In this document: positions 6,545 to 7,817 of the stretch, piece after piece
Position numbering within the stretch: position 1 is the first letter of the stretch
How the letters are laid out: each line of letters starts with the position of its first letter
Source of the DNA: an uncultured Flavihumibacter sp.
GTDB lineage: Bacteria; Bacteroidota; Bacteroidia; Chitinophagales; Chitinophagaceae
NCBI GenBank assembly: GCA_946482545.1
Contig: CAMLRX010000179.1
Coordinates: forward strand, 1 to 7,817
Direction: 5' to 3'
DNA length: 7,817 nt
Notes under the pieces: model-generated
Told to the model about the DNA's origin: nothing
The model's database searches: none
What the model saw: only the letters and a program-made list of their open reading frames with translations
Position numbers and translations under genes: made by a program

Positions 6545-6991
6545 ATGCAAGTAATATTGATACAAGACGTAAACAACCTGGGTGGTGCCAACGAACTGGT
6601 AACGGTGAAGAACGGGTATGCCCGTAACTTCCTGATCCCAAACAAGTTCGCCGTAGAAGCAAGTGCTTCTAACCTGAAGCAACTCCAGGAGCGCCTGAAG
6701 CAGAAAGCGAAGAAAGAAGAGAAGATGCTCTCCGAGATCAACAACGTGATCGCGGTACTGAAAGAAGGTCCGGTGAAGATCGGAGCGAAAGTTGGTGCCA
6801 GCGAGAAGATCTTCGGTAGCGTTACTTCTGTTCAGATCGCCAAAGCGATCCGCGATCAGAAAGGGTATGATATCGACCGTCGTCGTATCTCCCTGGCTGA
6901 AGACATCAAGGAGCTTGGTACATTCAAAGCGAACATCGACTTTGGAAATGGCCATGCTACTGAAGTAGAGCTTGAAATTGTAGCTGAATAA
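6545..6991 (+). CDS. rplI: 50S ribosomal protein bL9
   Basis: bL9 binds 23S rRNA at the base of the L1 stalk and reaches out from the large subunit, where it helps maintain the reading frame. The 148-residue product has the normal length and both domains. The N-terminal rRNA-binding domain is at about 1-40, with the family signature running from G13 through VKNGYARNFLIP (21-32). The long connecting helix spans about 41-73 and is rich in Lys, Glu and Gln. The C-terminal domain starts near residue 77 (PVKIGAKVGASEKIFGSVT). It is the last gene of the operon, read from a consensus Shine-Dalgarno that overlaps the rpsR stop, and is followed 24 nt later by a strong intrinsic terminator. Nothing is unusual in the protein itself. 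Confidence 0.98.
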   Translation: MQVILIQDVNNLGGANELVTVKNGYARNFLIPNKFAVEASASNLKQLQERLKQKAKKEEKMLSEINNVIAVLKEGPVKIGAKVGASEKIFGSVTSVQIAKAIRDQKGYDIDRRRISLAEDIKELGTFKANIDFGNGHATEVELEIVAE

Positions 6992-7015
6992 GCGAAGTTC
7001 GAAGATATACCAGGT

Positions 7016-7041
7016 AAAAACCCCGCAATCGCGGGGTTTTT
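7016..7041 (+). terminator. Intrinsic terminator of the ribosomal operon
   Basis: CCCCGC (7021-7026) and GCGGGG (7031-7036) close an AATC loop. Flanking A5 and T5 extend the stem to 11 pairs and supply the T-run. The symmetry would also allow termination from the other strand. It lies 24 nt after the rplI stop. Confidence 0.93.
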
Positions 7042-7059
7042 CTATTCATAAAAAATAAA

Positions 7060-7090
7060 TTTCATAAATCAAAATAAAAATATACCTTCG
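7060..7090 (+). promoter_or_regulatory. Candidate promoter of the RRM protein gene
   Basis: TTTC at 7060-7063, a 19-nt spacer and TACCTTCG at 7083-7090 each differ by one base from the Bacteroidota consensus (TTTG and TAnnTTTG). The area is very A-rich. If used, the leader before the ATG at 7209 would be about 115 nt. No better match lies closer to the gene. Confidence 0.3.
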
Positions 7091-7208
7091 GTGTGTCCAG
7101 AATGATCTTTACAGTATCCAATCGTTCTCTGAGCATTTCTCGAAAATTGTTCCTGGTTCATTGATCACTGTTATCATGATGGTTTATTTATTTTTTTAAT
7201 TTAGAATC

Positions 7209-7610
7209 ATGAACATTTACGTTGGAAATCTCAGTTGGGATATGACTGAGCAAGATCTCCTGGAGCTTTTCGCTCCTTATGGCGAAGTTACTTCTGCCAA
7301 AATTGTTACCGACAAATTCAACAACAACCGCAGCAAAGGCTTTGGTTTCGTTGAAATGTCTGACGACGAAGCGGGTAAAACTGCTATTGAAAACCTGAAC
7401 GGTGTTGAGACTATGGGTCGTAACATCGTTGTTAACGAATCACAACCTAAGCAAGGTGGATCATCTGCTGGCGGCGGCGGAGGCTTCAAGAAAAGAAGCT
7501 TCGGTGGCGGCGGCGGTGGAAGCCGTGGCGGATTTGGTGGTGGTGGAAACCGCGGTGGCGGTGGCTACGGTGGTGGCCGCGGCGGTGGCGGTGGATACAA
7601 CCGTTACTAA
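7209..7610 (+). CDS. Single-RRM RNA-binding protein with Gly/Arg-rich tail
   Basis: This is a cytoplasmic RNA-binding protein of 133 residues. One RNA recognition motif covers about residues 1-80, with RNP2 IYVGNL (3-8) and RNP1 KGFGFVEM (43-50); the aromatic residues Tyr4, Phe45 and Phe47 that stack on RNA bases are present. The tail (82-133) is almost wholly Gly with Arg, Phe, Tyr and Asn, containing RGG-like units (SRGGF, NRGGGGY, GRGGGGGY) and ending in NRY. This resembles the glycine-rich RNA-binding proteins of cyanobacteria and plants and is common in Bacteroidota, where the role is poorly known. Cold response or RNA chaperoning is an inference from these relatives. The start at ATG 7209 sits right before the MNIYVGNL opening and follows a T-rich stretch without Shine-Dalgarno. 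It appears monocistronic, between the rplI terminator and its own. Confidence 0.96.
   Translation: MNIYVGNLSWDMTEQDLLELFAPYGEVTSAKIVTDKFNNNRSKGFGFVEMSDDEAGKTAIENLNGVETMGRNIVVNESQPKQGGSSAGGGGGFKKRSFGGGGGGSRGGFGGGGNRGGGGYGGGRGGGGGYNRY
7452..7607 (+). repeat. Low-complexity GGN repeat encoding the Gly-rich tail
   Basis: Almost every codon here is a GGN glycine codon, mainly GGT and GGC, interrupted by codons for Arg, Phe, Tyr, Ser and Asn. The sequence is an imperfect trinucleotide repeat, likely to vary in length between strains by slippage in multiples of three. Confidence 0.8.
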
Positions 7611-7638
7611 TCAGGTTTAAGATTATCGAACAAAATTC

Positions 7639-7667
7639 AAGTCTCTCCATTGGGGGGACTTTTTTTG
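7639..7667 (+). terminator. Intrinsic terminator of the RRM protein gene
   Basis: AAGTCTCTCC (7639-7648) pairs with GGGGGGACTT (7652-7661) through ten pairs, two of them G-U, around a three-base loop. A run of T residues continues to 7666. It lies 28 nt after the stop at 7610. Confidence 0.85.
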
Positions 7668-7692
7668 TTTGGTTATTTCCTGCGGCTACTTT

Positions 7693-7751
7693 ACTGCTTC
7701 GCGCGTTGTAGCGCAGTTATTTTCCCGCAACTGCTTTGCGCTTTGCAGTTA
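7693..7751. repeat. Two imperfect hairpin-forming repeats in non-coding DNA
   Basis: Copy 1 (7693-7719) and copy 2 (7730-7751) both begin ACTGCTTYGCGC and end GCAGTTA. In each copy the ACTGC and GCAGT ends are complementary and can form a hairpin. The 3' arm of copy 1 can also pair with the 5' arm of copy 2. No coding potential is seen from 7668 to the window end. Confidence 0.5.
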
Positions 7752-7783
7752 ACTACTTTTTCCACGCGAAGACGCAAGGGAGG

Positions 7784-7817
7784 ACCGCTTCGTTCCTCGC
7801 GGGACGCGAGGGGCGGT
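7784..7817. repeat. GC-rich inverted repeat at the window edge
   Basis: CCTCGCG (7795-7801) and CGCGAGG (7805-7811) form a perfect 7-bp stem around GGA. Outside it, ACCGC (7784-7788) matches GCGGT (7813-7817). The second outer arm ends at the last base of the window, so the element may continue. It has no T-run and follows a CGCGAAGACGCAAGG segment at 7764-7778. Confidence 0.45.

Noticed and set aside
6434..6955. 173-codon open frame on the - strand opposite rpsR and rplI
   Set aside because: It is the complement of highly conserved ribosomal genes and its translation shows no family features.
7452..7607. Repeated units considered as a CRISPR-like or minisatellite array
   Set aside because: There are no unique spacers and the frame is open throughout; it is the coding sequence of the Gly-rich tail.
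7402..7620. 72-codon open frame in a second + frame across the Gly-rich tail
   Set aside because: It is a by-product of the GGN repeat, giving an Ala/Val string, and lies inside the RRM gene.

Overview
The window is a 7.8 kb piece of a Bacteroidota chromosome, most likely from the Chitinophagales or a close relative. The evidence is a beta-propeller/Y_Y_Y sensor kinase, a lipoprotein with an acidic stretch after the lipid cysteine, promoters of the Bacteroidota form TTG-N19/20-TAnnTTTG, and a general lack of Shine-Dalgarno (SD) sequences. All genes lie on the + strand.

Layout. (1) 1-3306 is a two-component pair. A membrane sensor histidine kinase, cut at its 5' end by the window edge, is followed 15 nt later by a NarL/LuxR-type response regulator. 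(2) 3405-4643 holds two small secreted-protein genes, each with its own candidate promoter: a lipoprotein rich in YD-like repeats, and a 93-residue exported protein that I do not recognise. (3) 4696-4725 is a strong hairpin, followed by a membrane-anchored di-haem cytochrome c (4817-5791). (4) 5799-7041 is a complete ribosomal protein unit: promoter, structured leader, rpsF (bS6), rpsR (bS18), rplI (bL9) and a textbook terminator. (5) 7209-7667 is a single-RRM RNA-binding protein with a Gly/Arg tail and its own terminator. (6) 7690-7817 is non-coding and full of short inverted repeats that run up to the window end.

How the genes work together. The kinase and regulator should form one signalling pathway that responds to an unknown periplasmic ligand; its targets cannot be read from the window. 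The three ribosomal genes are one transcription unit, and a long hairpin just upstream of rpsF is a good candidate for autoregulation by the bS6:bS18 complex. rpsR and rplI carry strong SD sequences, whereas genes outside this operon have none. This stands out because bS6 and bS18 help hide the anti-SD tail of 16S rRNA on the Bacteroidota ribosome.

I see no mobile element, CRISPR array, defence cassette or biosynthetic cluster, and nothing that amounts to a clearly new system. The points most worth a second look are the rpsF leader, the SD pattern, the small secreted protein and the 3' repeat region.
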